Positions 12,000 through 22,265 of a stretch of 64,000 nt of DNA are shown one piece after another. The position numbers and the translations under genes were made by a program. The stretch covers positions 186,001 through 250,000 of the forward strand of contig KV748211.1 in NCBI GenBank assembly GCA_001692895.1, written 5' to 3'. Each line of letters starts with the position of its first letter. Position 1 is the stretch's first letter. The notes under the pieces were generated by a model. It did no database searches. It saw nothing but the letters and a program-made list of their open reading frames with translations, and was not told where the DNA came from. Source of the DNA: Cenococcum geophilum 1.58. Lineage: Eukaryota > Ascomycota > Dothideomycetes > Gloniales > Gloniaceae.

Positions 12000-13560
12000 T
12001 TATAAGAGCTGTAATTAAGTCTTTATTACTATCTTCCTATTATTCCTTATAAAGATAAAGCTTTTATAAGGCTTGCAAGGCCTTATTAATCTTAATTTAA
12101 GGTTATATAAAGTTGTCCTTATCTATCTCTGTATCTCTATTAAGCTCTATATAGAGCTCTACTACGTACTTAATAAGATCTTTAATTAAATCCTCTACCT
12201 CCTTACCTAGAAGCTTAATAAAATTGCGAATATTTATGACGTTACGAACTCTTCCTGCCGTACGTAACTATTCTGCTATTTACTATATCTTACCTAAAAC
12301 GGGAGGATTAATATAATTGTAAGGGCGGCTTTATAGGCCCTCTTTATACTAAATAAGGTAGATTTAATAAAGTAACTCTTAATTGCCTATAGTATTACCT
12401 CCTTCTAAGTAGTAATTGCCTATTAAATCGCCTAAAGGACGTGTATCTGCTTAATTAGATCCCGGTTCTTTAGTAAGTGTTCTACTATAAACTATAGCTA
12501 ATATTGTTAGTAGAGAGCTTTAAAGTTTATAATTATTCCTTAATTAAGTAGCTAGTAAATAGATATAAAATTAGGAGGAAGGAACTTAACTCTTATATTC
12601 TTTAAAGATTTGTTTTTAAGAGCTATTTAAACAGCTACTTAGTAAGCGCTAAAGCTGTTAATTAATAAAAGAACCTTTCTATTCTATATCCTCTTATTAA
12701 ACTAAGTAAGCTACTTAAGTATAATTACGGTTGTTATTTAGGCCTTCTTATTATACCTCTAATATTTATTTAACGAGTTAATATTAATTTAAGCTTAGGT
12801 AAAGTAACGTAGCCGCATTAATATACTAATAATCCAGAGAGGGATCTTATTAGAGCCATTTATATTAGAGCAGTTAGTAAGAGAAAGTTTTACTTTCTAC
12901 TTCTTTGTTCCTAATTATAACTTAGTAGCTAGTATAGTATCTAGTATAGCCTTCTAAAATAGCCTAGTCTTATCTATATTATAAATATTCTTTAAAGAAT
13001 AAGGCGTAACGGCTATATAAAGCTCTATTATATAATCTTTAGCGCCTTCTATATTAACTAATGCAGCCTTACCGTACTGCTTTCTCTTACGGATTCCGTT
13101 GCGAGATTTAAAGCCTTCTAACTAGCTAATTAACTACTTAGGCTTTAGTAGCTCTAATAATATAGGTATATAATTTTATAATTAAGTCGCGGTAGCATAA
13201 ATAAGATCGCCCGTAATAGGAATGCGTAAGTTTTATAGGCGTTAGTGCTACTTAAAGAGAGCCTCCTTTAAGAGAGGCTGCTTAGCGTTTCTTCTACGCT
13301 TATATATATTTTACCTATAATGGATTCTAATTAAATCTAAGTGGCTAAACTTGTTGCTAAGTATTTTAGATATTAAAGATTAATTAAACTTATAGCGGAA
13401 GGTATTGGTAGCCTAAATTGTAAGGTGTTTTTGCATAAGGTTAGGGTGCTTATGTTAGTGTCTACGGATCTTCTAGCGCTCGTAGTTAGAAATACTATAG
13501 TAATAACGCCTTTTAGGATTTTAGCTTTTTGCTATATTAAGGAGGTAGAATTAAGTATAG
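12000..13560 (-). pseudogene. pogo/Fot1 DDE transposase relic with CENP-B-type HTH
   Basis: Reading leftwards, a CENP-B-like DNA-binding region comes first (LLKEALF near 13260, then LRIPITGDLIYATAT near 13190, and a WLEGFKSRNG-like end near 13100). The DDE domain follows. IYNIDKTRLF holds the first catalytic Asp at 12972-12974 (family MDET). Further on, FLPPNFISIY and QLLNQGII correspond to the family's FLPPNTTSxxQPLDQG motif, with the last Asp now Asn at 12543-12545. In the family this enzyme cuts and pastes the element at TA. Many TAA/TAG stops; start and end approximate. Confidence 0.85.
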
Positions 13561-13796
13561 AGAGTAGGATTTAAAGGCTATTTTAATAGAATTTAATTAT
13601 TATGTGTAAGTATTAATAGCTGAACTAGCGGTAAGGAAACACTAGATTAGCTCTATAAAATACTAGCTATACCGATTTTAGTAGATAAAACTTAACAATA
13701 TTGTTAATAGTTAGTATATTGTAATATTACACCAAAAAAAAATTAATTAAGGGGTGTAGATTGTAATATAGAGTATATTATTATAACCAAATATTA

Positions 13797-13815
13797 TACT
13801 AAAGAGTTTTTACTG
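13797..13815 (-). repeat. Right terminal inverted repeat of Fot1-like element
   Basis: TACTAAAGAGTTTTTACTG, the exact reverse complement of the left end, followed by TA. Weaker pairing continues for about 10 bases inward. Confidence 0.92.
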
Positions 13816-13847
13816 TAATACCTAGGCTATTAGGAATATAGCGGGGA

Positions 13848-13917
13848 CCTAATAGCACTATGTCGCACTTAATAGCATTATTTGTCGCGTCCAATAGCAC
13901 TATATCGCGCGCGCGCG
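13848..13917. repeat. Short tandem AATAGCACTAT repeat ending in (CG)6
   Basis: Three copies of an approximately 23-bp unit built on AATAGCACTAT-TCGC, followed by twelve alternating C/G bases at 13906-13917 and soon after a run of nine G. The surviving CpG run is unusual here, where CpG and CpA have mostly decayed. Short overlapping ORFs on both strands here look like noise. Confidence 0.7.
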
Positions 13918-14090
13918 TACCTAAGGTGGGGGGGGGTGTCATATTAGGGGTGTTGCTTAAGGGGTATATATATAGGTGTCGCTTTAGGGACACGTGCCTC
14001 TACCAAGTTACCCCCTTTAAGCCACCTTATTTTTTACCCTTTCTTATATCCTCCCTACCTTAGAAGGCACTAGAATAGTAGCTAGTAGAG

Positions 14091-14830
14091 GACCATTACT
14101 AAAACTAGACGACCGTTACTAGTACTAGATAACCGTCTTAAAGCTAGACAACTATTACTAGAACTAGATAACTATTACTAAAACTAGATAATAACCTTTT
14201 AAATAACTAGCCAGCGAATACTACGAACGATTTAATTAATTGATTAATCGGATTAAACCAGAGTTTTAATATTGGCCCATTACCAAATTGCATTAAGGCG
14301 TCCTAGAGAGGCACCCTAAACGACTACCGTTTAAATATATAGCTAGCGAACGGCTATAGAGAACGATTTAAATCAATTAGAGCCTTTAATCGGGCCAATC
14401 CCTCCCCTAAATTAAATTGGATACTAATATAGGCAGGTAAGTAAGAGGTAGGTAAAAGAAGACCGTTATTAAAACTAGAGACCGTCGCCAGAACTAGACA
14501 ACCGTCACTAGAGCTAGATAACTGTCGTTAAAGCTAGATTACCGTCGCTAGAGCTAGACAGCCGTCGCTAGAGCCAGATAATAATTGTTTAAATAACCAG
14601 CTAGCGAATACTACAATTAATTTAATCGATCGATTGAATTAAACTAGAGCCTTAATATTAGCCTATTACCGAACTAAATCGAATTAAGGCCTCCTAAGGA
14701 GGCAGCCTAGATAACTACCGTTTAAATATATAGCTAGCGAACGCCTATAGAGAACGATTTAAATTAATACGATTAACCGAATTAAGTAGAACCTTTAATT
14801 AGGCCAACCTCTCCCCTAAATTATAGATAT
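14091..14830. repeat. 370-bp tandem duplication containing a 20-bp minisatellite
   Basis: Unit 1 is 14091-14460 and unit 2 is 14461 to about 14830. Each opens with five or six copies of a 20-bp motif (ACCGTCGCTAGAGCTAGACA and variants; 14091-14190 and 14461-14580). Each continues with matching unique sequence, including GCTAGCGAATACTAC, CTACCGTTTAAATATATAGC and ATAGAGAACGATTTAAAT. Differences between units are mostly transitions. No coding sense was seen. Confidence 0.88.
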
Positions 14831-14912
14831 AGACAGATAGGTAGGAATAGGTAGGATAGTAAGATAGGTAGGATAGGCAGAATAGGCAGGATAGGTAAGA
14901 TAGGCACTAGGC
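14831..14912. repeat. GATAGGTAG/GATAGGCAG microsatellite
   Basis: About 80 bp of imperfect repeats of GATAGGTAG, GATAGGCAG and GTAGGATAG, directly after the 370-bp duplication. Confidence 0.75.
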
Positions 14913-15178
14913 CTAGTTAGGAAATTAGTATATAGCTAGTAGATTATCGGGAACACCGCTAATTAACAATTTAGAGCCTCTATATAAGGCTTTTTAGTTA
15001 ATTACCTAACGCCCAAGTAATTATAGAGCTCTTATAATAGCTACAGGCAGTAAGCAGAAAAGATTAATTTAGATTATTTAGATTATATATAATTACATTA
15101 ATTATATATTTTTTAACTAGCTATAAATACTAGAGTGTTAATATACCATATTTTTAAATTTAGAATTTTTATTATTAT
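14913..15178. other. AT-rich spacer, nothing recognised
   Basis: About 270 bp of AT-rich sequence, including TATATAATTACATTAATTA. No ORF, repeat or element end was identified. Confidence 0.5.
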
Positions 15179-15340
15179 CCTAATAGTCCTAATAGTCCTA
15201 GAGGTTCTAGAGGTCTTAGTAGTCTAGGTAACTTCCTAATAGGTTCCTAATAGGATGCTAAGTATAAATATCTCCTAAAGCTCCTAATAGCCCTAATAGG
15301 AGCTATTAGGAGCTATTAGTACTATTAGGAGGCATAAATA
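15179..15340. repeat. Second CCTAATAGG dyad tract
   Basis: Clustered CCTAATAG, CCTAGAGG and CTATTAGGAG words, several overlapping as inverted pairs (for example CCTAATAGGAGCTATTAGG). Same character as 11510-11732, although the surrounding sequence differs. Confidence 0.7.
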
Positions 15341-15506
15341 TTTTGCTAATAAAAGAAACTAACTTTAGAGATGGCGGCGGTAATATAGAGGTATTAGCTA
15401 GTTAGGAAAGTAACTTTAGTAATAAGGATTAAGAATAGGACGCAGAGATATTATATAATAGAGAAAATGGTTTTAGTACTAAATATTAAAAAATAGAGGC
15501 AGATAG

Positions 15507-15521
15507 TAATAAAGAGATATT
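15507..15521. repeat. Left 15-bp target-site duplication of the island
   Basis: TAATAAAGAGATATT, identical to 17092-17106. The length is typical of target-primed (non-LTR) insertion and unlike the 5 bp of the LTR elements here. Confidence 0.85.
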
Positions 15522-17091
15522 TAGGCAACTTACAGAAGGGTCTTAATAGGCGTAGTGTACGTAACCTAATGCGTATATGCACAAGGCGACTTACAGAAGG
15601 GTCTTAATAGGCGTGGTACACGCAACCTAATGCATATATATGGGGGAAGCTGCAGGGGAAACACAGGCCAGTCGGACGAGGACTTAACAGTTAGAGACAC
15701 AGGCCAGCTTATAAAAAGGGGGGACACAAGCTTAGTTAGTAGGAGGGGGGAGAGCAGGTCGCCTAGTGCGGGACCTAGTCTCTACGGCCCCCCTCTTATA
15801 AGACACGGTTGGCCTATTATAAGGAGACTCTTACAGGCAACATAAAACGGGAACTAGTAGTATATAGGGTGTTGCGCCCCTATATTACTACTAGCTTCCC
15901 ACAGGGCGTAGTACGTAGTAGCTACTGCTGGCTCTAAGGACCTTATCCCTTAACTGGGCTCTAACCTTTAGTGCACCTAGTAGGTAGGTAGGATTATACC
16001 CTAGCCGGAGAGACTACTACGTGGCTTAAGAGAACGGATGTGCGTATTAGTATATTAACAGACGGAACCGTTCGCCTCTAGGGCGGCTTACCGGTAAGAT
16101 ATGCTTAAGGAGCAAACAGGAGTTACTTAGGCGGGAGAGGCAGTAGCTTGGCCTCGTCCGTAGAAGGTGTACCCAACTATATTACAGGATGCAGCTACAA
16201 CGCCTCTGTAGGATTACGTCAGTAGGCGCGAAGATAGGAGTTGCGACCCCTGGAAACGGCAGCTTATGCCCGCGCCAGCGGAAATAATAAAGAAGGCGTA
16301 AAACTAGAGGCTATAGAAGGCTCCCAAGCCGTACAAAAGCGTACCAACTCTAGGAGGAAACTCTTATACAGACTACTGGGGGGTAGACTGGTACTCGGGT
16401 AATACTATTATAAGATATCCAAAAGAACTGGTGAAATTCCCCGCAATTAGTGGTGGCAGCCAACTACTTATAGTTTGGGACCAAAGCACTAGAAAACTGG
16501 GGTAGAGGCCTAGATAAGCAGGTATGTTAAACTCTACTATATTACTAGCTAATATATAACTACCTGCCCTTAGAAAGGGCCTAACTGGGGCCTAAGTATA
16601 AAAGATACCCAAATACACAATATCCCGCTCGCTTATTAGTATTACAGTAGTTAGAACGGATGAATCCCCCTTACGCCTTCGATAGGCCCTAGGGGGGGGA
16701 AGGCATGGCGTATATAGTAATAGTTAGACAAGAAATAGTATACAGGGGATAGCCAAGATACGGGAAACAGCAGTACGGTAATTAATTGGCAAGGCCTAGC
16801 TGGGACGTAGTGAACCCTAGCTAGGGTAAGCTAGAGAAGGAAGCAGTGGTTCCTAAGGAGTTCGAACATCCAAGGAGGACAGGACGTAGCCGTAGACCCG
16901 CAGGGCCGCCGCTACGGACAGACATGGCAAATCGGGGTTTTTTATCCTACTAAGGTGGCTTATAGGGTTTTTCCTCCCCCCTAGCAGCAAGGGTTTTTTC
17001 CCATTAATATTACTTTTCCCTTGTGTACGGAGTAGTCTGCGTAGGGCTAGATAGCATCCGTATCAGACGTTAATTAAAGAAGAATTATTAT
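15522..17091. mobile_element. GC-richer 1570-bp insertion, probably non-LTR/retroposed, identity unknown
   Basis: Precisely bounded by 15-bp direct repeats. Visibly richer in G+C than everything around it. It opens with two copies of a 61-bp-period repeat and contains several hairpins (for example AGTAGTATATAGGG pairing with CCCCTATATTACTACT near 15855-15892). It ends with three GGGTTTTTT-type boxes near 16936-17008 and an A/T-rich tail. No LTRs or TIRs. No LINE endonuclease or reverse transcriptase motif was seen. One plus frame from about 16100 to 17030 has only TAA/TAG stops and ends with a hydrophobic stretch near 16930-17010, but other frames are fairly open too. Candidates are a truncated LINE, a long SINE-like element or a retroposed transcript. 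Confidence 0.6.
15524..15640. repeat. Two copies of a 61-bp-period repeat at the island's left end
   Basis: Copies begin at 15524 and 15585 with GGC(A/G)ACTTACAGAAGGG and share CTTAATAGGCGT and AACCTAATGC. Their few differences are mostly transitions. Tandem monomers at a 5' end are known as promoter units in some LINEs; that role is only inferred here. Confidence 0.85.
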
Positions 17092-17106
17092 TAATAAAGA
17101 GATATT
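17092..17106. repeat. Right 15-bp target-site duplication of the island
   Basis: TAATAAAGAGATATT, matching 15507-15521 exactly. Confidence 0.85.
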
Positions 17107-17686
17107 AAGCGACGAGGCTATATAGGCGATGGTTAAATATAGTAGTCTTAACTTTATAGTCTTAAATCTATAAATAAAGGATAAAAATATAAAAAAGAGT
17201 TTTAATAAAAAGCTAGTAAAAGGGTTAAAACTCTAGCCTCTTTTTATTTAGCCTATCGCCGAATAAAATAATATTTTACTATCCCCACTAGAGTCTCTAC
17301 CCGCTTAACTTATAGCAAGCTATAAAGTATTTATAATAATTTATACTTTTACTTAAATAAATAAATTTACTACTTTAAAAGCAATAATAAAAGGTAAATC
17401 TATACTAACGACCTAGAATTTTTTAAATTTCTTATAGACCTAGGACGCATGCCACCTTAGTAACTATTAGTTATATTTAAGACTATAGTACTTATAGATT
17501 TATATCTTAAGAATATAAATATATTCTTTTATAGTGTTTTCCTTTTATTTAAATCATTTCTTTACTTATAGTATATAGCGGTTATTTATCTATTCTAGTG
17601 TAGTAGGGAGGGGTAGTTAGGTTATATAAGGGGGCTTAAACTTATAGCTACGCTTATAGGGCTATTTATATATAAACTTCTCTAAG

Positions 17687-17944
17687 TATTAGTTACATAA
17701 GGTGGTATTACGTAACTACTGTTTATAGATAGTATAATAATTGTTATTCTATGTGTCTTAATAAGGGAAGGCGAGGAGCTTAAGGCTCCTCGCTACGCTA
17801 GTGCCGCGGCAATATATAACGGTAACTTACTATATATAACGGCAACTTGCTATATATAACGGCAACTTGCCATATATAATGGCAACTTGCTATATATAAC
17901 GGCAATATGCCTTATATAGTAGCCACTTGCCTTTATTCCCAATA
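17687..17944 (-). repeat. 3' LTR of Copia B1
   Basis: On the plus strand it begins TATTAGTTACATAAGG (ancestral TG) and ends CCCAATA. It holds a 9-bp-arm hairpin (GCGAGGAGC...GCTCCTCGC) near 17773 and five copies of a 20-bp ATATATAACGGCAACTTGC unit. It is 258 bp; the partner LTR is 198 bp, a difference of three 20-bp units. Confidence 0.9.
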
Positions 17945-18160
17945 CTAGCAACTCTTCTTTTATAATTGCTATCTATTTATATATACCGCTTAACTAGCAG
18001 AATAAATATTAATCCTCCTTATTTACTATTGCCATTATAATATAAGTCTCGCTGTCCCAAAATTTGCCTCTTAGCATATAGTACTTTCTTGCTTATAAGT
18101 TGTGAGTAGGTATCTTATTAGTAGGGCAGCTAAGGCGCTAGCGGTAAGTAAGCTAATAGC

Positions 18161-18187
18161 GATTTTCTATCCCGGGGATAGAAAATC
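18161..18187. other. Perfect-arm palindrome in Copia B1 3' region
   Basis: GATTTTCTATCCC and GGGATAGAAAATC pair around a single G. The counterpart in Copia B2 (36903-36929) has C for T in one arm and G for A in the other, so pairing is kept. It lies between the pol end and the 3' LTR. Confidence 0.85.
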
Positions 18188-21100
18188 CTAATTAGCTAGT
18201 TTAAGTTAGGGTCTGTAGAATGTTATACTCCCCCCTTTAAAAAAGTCTTAGTAAGAGAATCTAACTAATTAGATAACTTTAACCGCCGGTTAAAGTTTCT
18301 GGATATTTTAAGACTTTACGTAATTAAGAAATTTCTAGGGACTCCCTTTTAACCTAACCTTTAACTTATATACGTAGAGTATTTGTATTAATAAACGTCT
18401 CTAGTACCTTATTTGGGTTCGCCTTCGTTATTACATCTACTAGGTTATTTTGGCTATTAATCTATTAAATCTTAAAGAGTTCTTAACGCTTATAGGATTA
18501 CTAAAGTGCCATAATATTAATTATAAGGCGCTTTTTCTTCGTAGTACCGAGCTTAACTAAACACTTATAGAGGGAATATAAGTCGGTGTATACGATTATA
18601 GAGATAACGGGAAGTTTAAGTTAATTTATAATTATCTTTAGGGTAGTTCTAATTGCAATTGCTATATTAACTCCGCTAACTATTCTATATATCTTTAACG
18701 ATAAAACACTTTAGGTAACGCGCTTGCTCTTAGTTAAGCTCTAATAAATAAGATTACTATAGATTATAAAGTCATTCTCTCTAGTAAATTTGTTTATAAT
18801 AATAATTGTATATCCTAACTAGGAGCTAAAATCTTTATTATTTATAAACGATCTATTAACAAATATAAAGAGCTTAGCGGTAGGAAGATTAATAGGTATA
18901 TAGAGTAGTCCCCAATTAAGATGGTTTATTTACTAGAAAAGACGTTTATTTAGGGTAAGAATATTATCCTTAGTTAGTTCCTAGTATTAGGTAGTAATAA
19001 AGAGATTAAATAAAGCCTTAGGTTAATAGATAGAAGTAATATAAGCTCCGTAAGCACGTTACTCCATATATCCTTACTTTAGAGAATTAACGTTAATAAT
19101 ATTAATCTTCTTGCCTTAACCCTTCTGGCGTAAAGCAATGGAATCCTCATTTAGGGAGAGGATATATTTATTAAAAAGTAATAGTGTTATTAAATTAAGC
19201 TTTTCTTTTAGCTTTACTATAAGATTTGCCTTTACTAGCTCATCTTCTTTAAGAGCTAAGAATTGGTCGTCTCCTAAGATAATTATATTATTAGTTTATA
19301 TGCCGATAATTCTAAACGGAGTTCCTATAGTTGTAATAAGGAAGTAGGGATTAAATATAGATATAGTCATTAAAAGCTTCTCTTTATAGTGCTAGCTATA
19401 GGTAGCCTATTAATAAGTTCCTGCCTTTACAATTCCGTATAATAGCTTAAGCATAACTATAATCGTATCTTTAGGATATTGGTGGCGAATTTACTTTAAA
19501 AGGTGTGCTAATATTAAGCGCTAAAGGTGCGTCTCTAATTAGGTGTAGGCCTAGGTAATATCTTACAAATAAACCGCCATTTTATTCTTTATTAAGGAGG
19601 GAGTTAATATAACAATAACTTGTTAACTAGCTCGTTAAATTATAGAAGATTATATAAGAATTATCTCCTTACTATTGTCGTTATAACCTTAGATAATAAG
19701 CCTTAATTTCTTAAATAGGGCGTTAATAGCCTTGCCGTTAATCTTATTAACTATCCTTAACTTAAAGATGCGAACTTTATTAAACTTAGTAGGGTTATAC
19801 TTCTTAAATTTAAAGACTCCTCTTATAATAAGACTGTTAATCTCCTGCTTGTCGGATGCTTAGAAAGGAGCTTTTAGGGTTATAATATAACCTTCCTTTT
19901 AAAGCTATTTTGCGGGCTTAAAGTCAGCCTTCTCTTTGGCTGTTATAAAGGCCATTAATAACTTAACTCTATTCTTAATAGCGGCAACAAATTATTCTTT
20001 AAAATTAATAAGATATTAGCGATTTTGTAATCCCTTTGGGCGACCTCTACTACATCGTAGTTATAGCGTATCTACTATAATTATATTGGGATTATAGTCG
20101 CCTTCTAGAGTATATTAATTATGGTTCTCCTTTAGGGTATCTTTTAGGGTATCCTATAAAGGCTTAATAATAGTTAAACGGAATTAAGTGGGTTTATAAG
20201 GTATCTAAATAGTATAAGTTTAACCATTAATTATAATAAGTTGGTGTAGGCCTAACTATCCTCCCTTTTTACACTATACGCGTACTTTAGACTAGAGTGG
20301 CAGATTAAGCGTAGTTAAGGTGTTTAGGCCATTTCTTATTCCTAATGCGTTATTAACCTAGCGTATAGCGTAAAGACGTTGCACCTCCTTTATTGCCTTG
20401 CGAATAGCCTTGGCTTATTATATAATAAAGGGAAATAGTAAAAAATTATTAGTTATTTAAGGGTAGGCGCTAAAGACTAGTAATATAGGTATGAGTCTAT
20501 TTAGGCTAGCGGAATTATTAATAGCTTTAACAGCTATTTATAAGGTGGGTTCTTTACTAGTATCCTTTAGTTCTAAAGAGATAATCTTATATACGNGGCG
20601 TAATNGNNNNTAATATTGNTCNACTTTTTTAATACTATTATNTNCCTTAANNGGGACTTCCTTAACCTTAATTGCTATTGCCTTTATCTATTATTAGAAC
20701 TCTATAGATAAGAAGTTCTTTCCTATATTATATATAATTTAATTAGGGGGTCCTAAATAGATATTAATTTAGTATAACTAAAGGGTATCCTATGCGTTTC
20801 TAGCTAATATATCTTTTAAAAAACGCGCGGCTTAGAAAAAGATTAAGAAGTTAATAACTTAGAGCACTGGTTTACCGCTAAGATATATAACGTTAATAAT
20901 AATACAGAAGTTAAAGTTATAGTTATCCTTAAGGGTGAACTTAAATCGGCCAGGGAACTTCTGGTTTATTTAGTAATAATAGTAATACTTTATAAGATGC
21001 TTAATTGCCTTAACCTTAATTTTATAGCCTGTTTGCTAAAGAACCCTAAGTAATTAATAAACAGATAGGTGGCCAAAATAATGGTGTAGTTGGCGTAACT

Positions 21101-22249
21101 CTAACTTAGTTAAGTAGCTTTAAGTAATACTCTTTTCTAGTTAATAAAGGAGCAACTAGGGGTAACCCTACTTGCGTATAACAGGCACCTAATTATCTCC
21201 TTAGATAAGTATATTCTTAGGGTTATTAAGCTTAACGCCTAATTTATCTGTATTTCTAATGCAAAATAAAAATAGAGTATTTATGGGAATAACGTGAAAA
21301 GTAATATACCCTAAGGGGGTTTAAACCCTAATTATGCCAAGAGAAATTATAGTACCTTTGCTAAAACAAATTGTATATTGGCCTGCTGTTAATTAGTTAA
21401 TCTAAATAAAGCTATTAAGCTGCTAAAGAGCTTAAACTTAAGGTTCTCCTACTGTAGATACTCCTGCGGCTCCTGTATCTGGCATAATACTATAAAAGAC
21501 ATTTACCGAGTATCTATTGTTGAAGGAAAACGCGGAACTTTCCTTTAGCTTATTAAAGATATTTAACTTTATAATAGAATAGAGCGTAAATTAGTTATTA
21601 AAAATAGCGATGGTTTATATACTATCTACCTTACTATACTTAGTAAAGTATTAGTTAGGAGAGTAGTCCTTAATTTCTATATTTATAAGGAGCTGTTTAG
21701 TCTTATTAACCTTACCCTTAAGATCTTCTGCGCCTTTATATTAAACTAGAAAGCTTTAAAAGTAAGCCATAGTAACCTTATAATTTTTAACGTTTTTTAT
21801 ACTTTAACGGAACTTATTATATACCTTGTTTTACTTATTAAGGGAGTATCTAGTTAACTAGCAATTTAGCTTCTTATAAATATAGCACTTCTTTTAGCGA
21901 TTACTTCGAAATAAACCTCTATAAGGACCTCTATAATTGCCTTATAGTTAACGTTAATTATACCCTTTACCATATTCCCTACCACGGCCACTATATATTT
22001 AGTCAGTCTAGTTATAATTATATTAGTTAGGAATACTTAGTTAGGTAGGGTTTTTAATATAGAACTATTAAGGTTCTTATATTTATATCACAGTACCTAT
22101 AGTAGAGCGTAGTTCGGTATATACTCCTTTAAACGTATCTACAGGTTTATATAGCGCTAAATTGCACTTAGGAACGCTACGGTAGGCTAAGATAACCTAG
22201 TCCCTTAGACTATTCTTATTTTGGTAAGTTTTAATAAGGCTATATTAGA

Positions 22250-22265
22250 TTTTCTAAAGTTTATT
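22250..22265. repeat. Left 16-bp TSD of LINE insertion
   Basis: TTTTCTAAAGTTTATT, identical to 24376-24391. The homologous site in Copia B2 (near 40989) is single and reads TTATCTAAAGTTAATT, which supports an empty-site interpretation. Confidence 0.9.

Larger units (their letters stand above)
11765..13815 (-). mobile_element. pogo/Fot1-like DNA transposon (Tc1-mariner superfamily)
   Basis: Bounded by inverted repeats: CAGTAAAAACTCTTTAGTA at 11765 and its exact reverse complement ending at 13815, then weaker matching inward. It is flanked by TA on both sides (11763-11764 and 13816-13817), the target duplication of this superfamily. The 2051-bp size and a single transposase gene on the minus strand fit fungal Fot1/pogo elements. 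Confidence 0.9.
15360..17520 (+). pseudogene. Unidentified coding relic interrupted by a TSD-flanked insertion
   Basis: Frame from about 15370 reads as acidic protein (DGGGNIEVLAS, then DAEILYNRENGFSTKY) up to 15521. It resumes after the insertion at 17107 (LSDEAI, AMVKYSSLNFIVLNL, Lys-rich KDKNIKKSFNKK) to about 17520. If 15522-17091 plus one copy of the 15-bp duplicate are removed, the two halves fall in one frame, and stops are only TAA/TAG. No family was recognised. Both ends are approximate, and Copia B1 begins shortly downstream, so it may once have been longer. Confidence 0.5.

Noticed and set aside
13799..14063. Overlapping short ORFs on both strands
   Set aside because: They lie over the TIR, CG run and G run; composition explains them and no domain is visible.
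15630..15845. 71-residue plus ORF at the start of the island
   Set aside because: Low-complexity product beginning in a tandem repeat; openness is expected from the higher G+C content.
16300..16500. Possible group I or II intron core in the island
   Set aside because: A few words resemble conserved core elements, but the P, Q, R, S order and a domain V were not found on either strand.
16850..16880. tRNA-like B box (GAGTTCGAACATCC) in the island
   Set aside because: No A box at a suitable distance and no cloverleaf; insufficient for a tRNA or tRNA-derived SINE call.
19138..19347. 69-residue plus ORF
   Set aside because: Antisense to Copia B1 RT, whose minus frame shows clear RT motifs.
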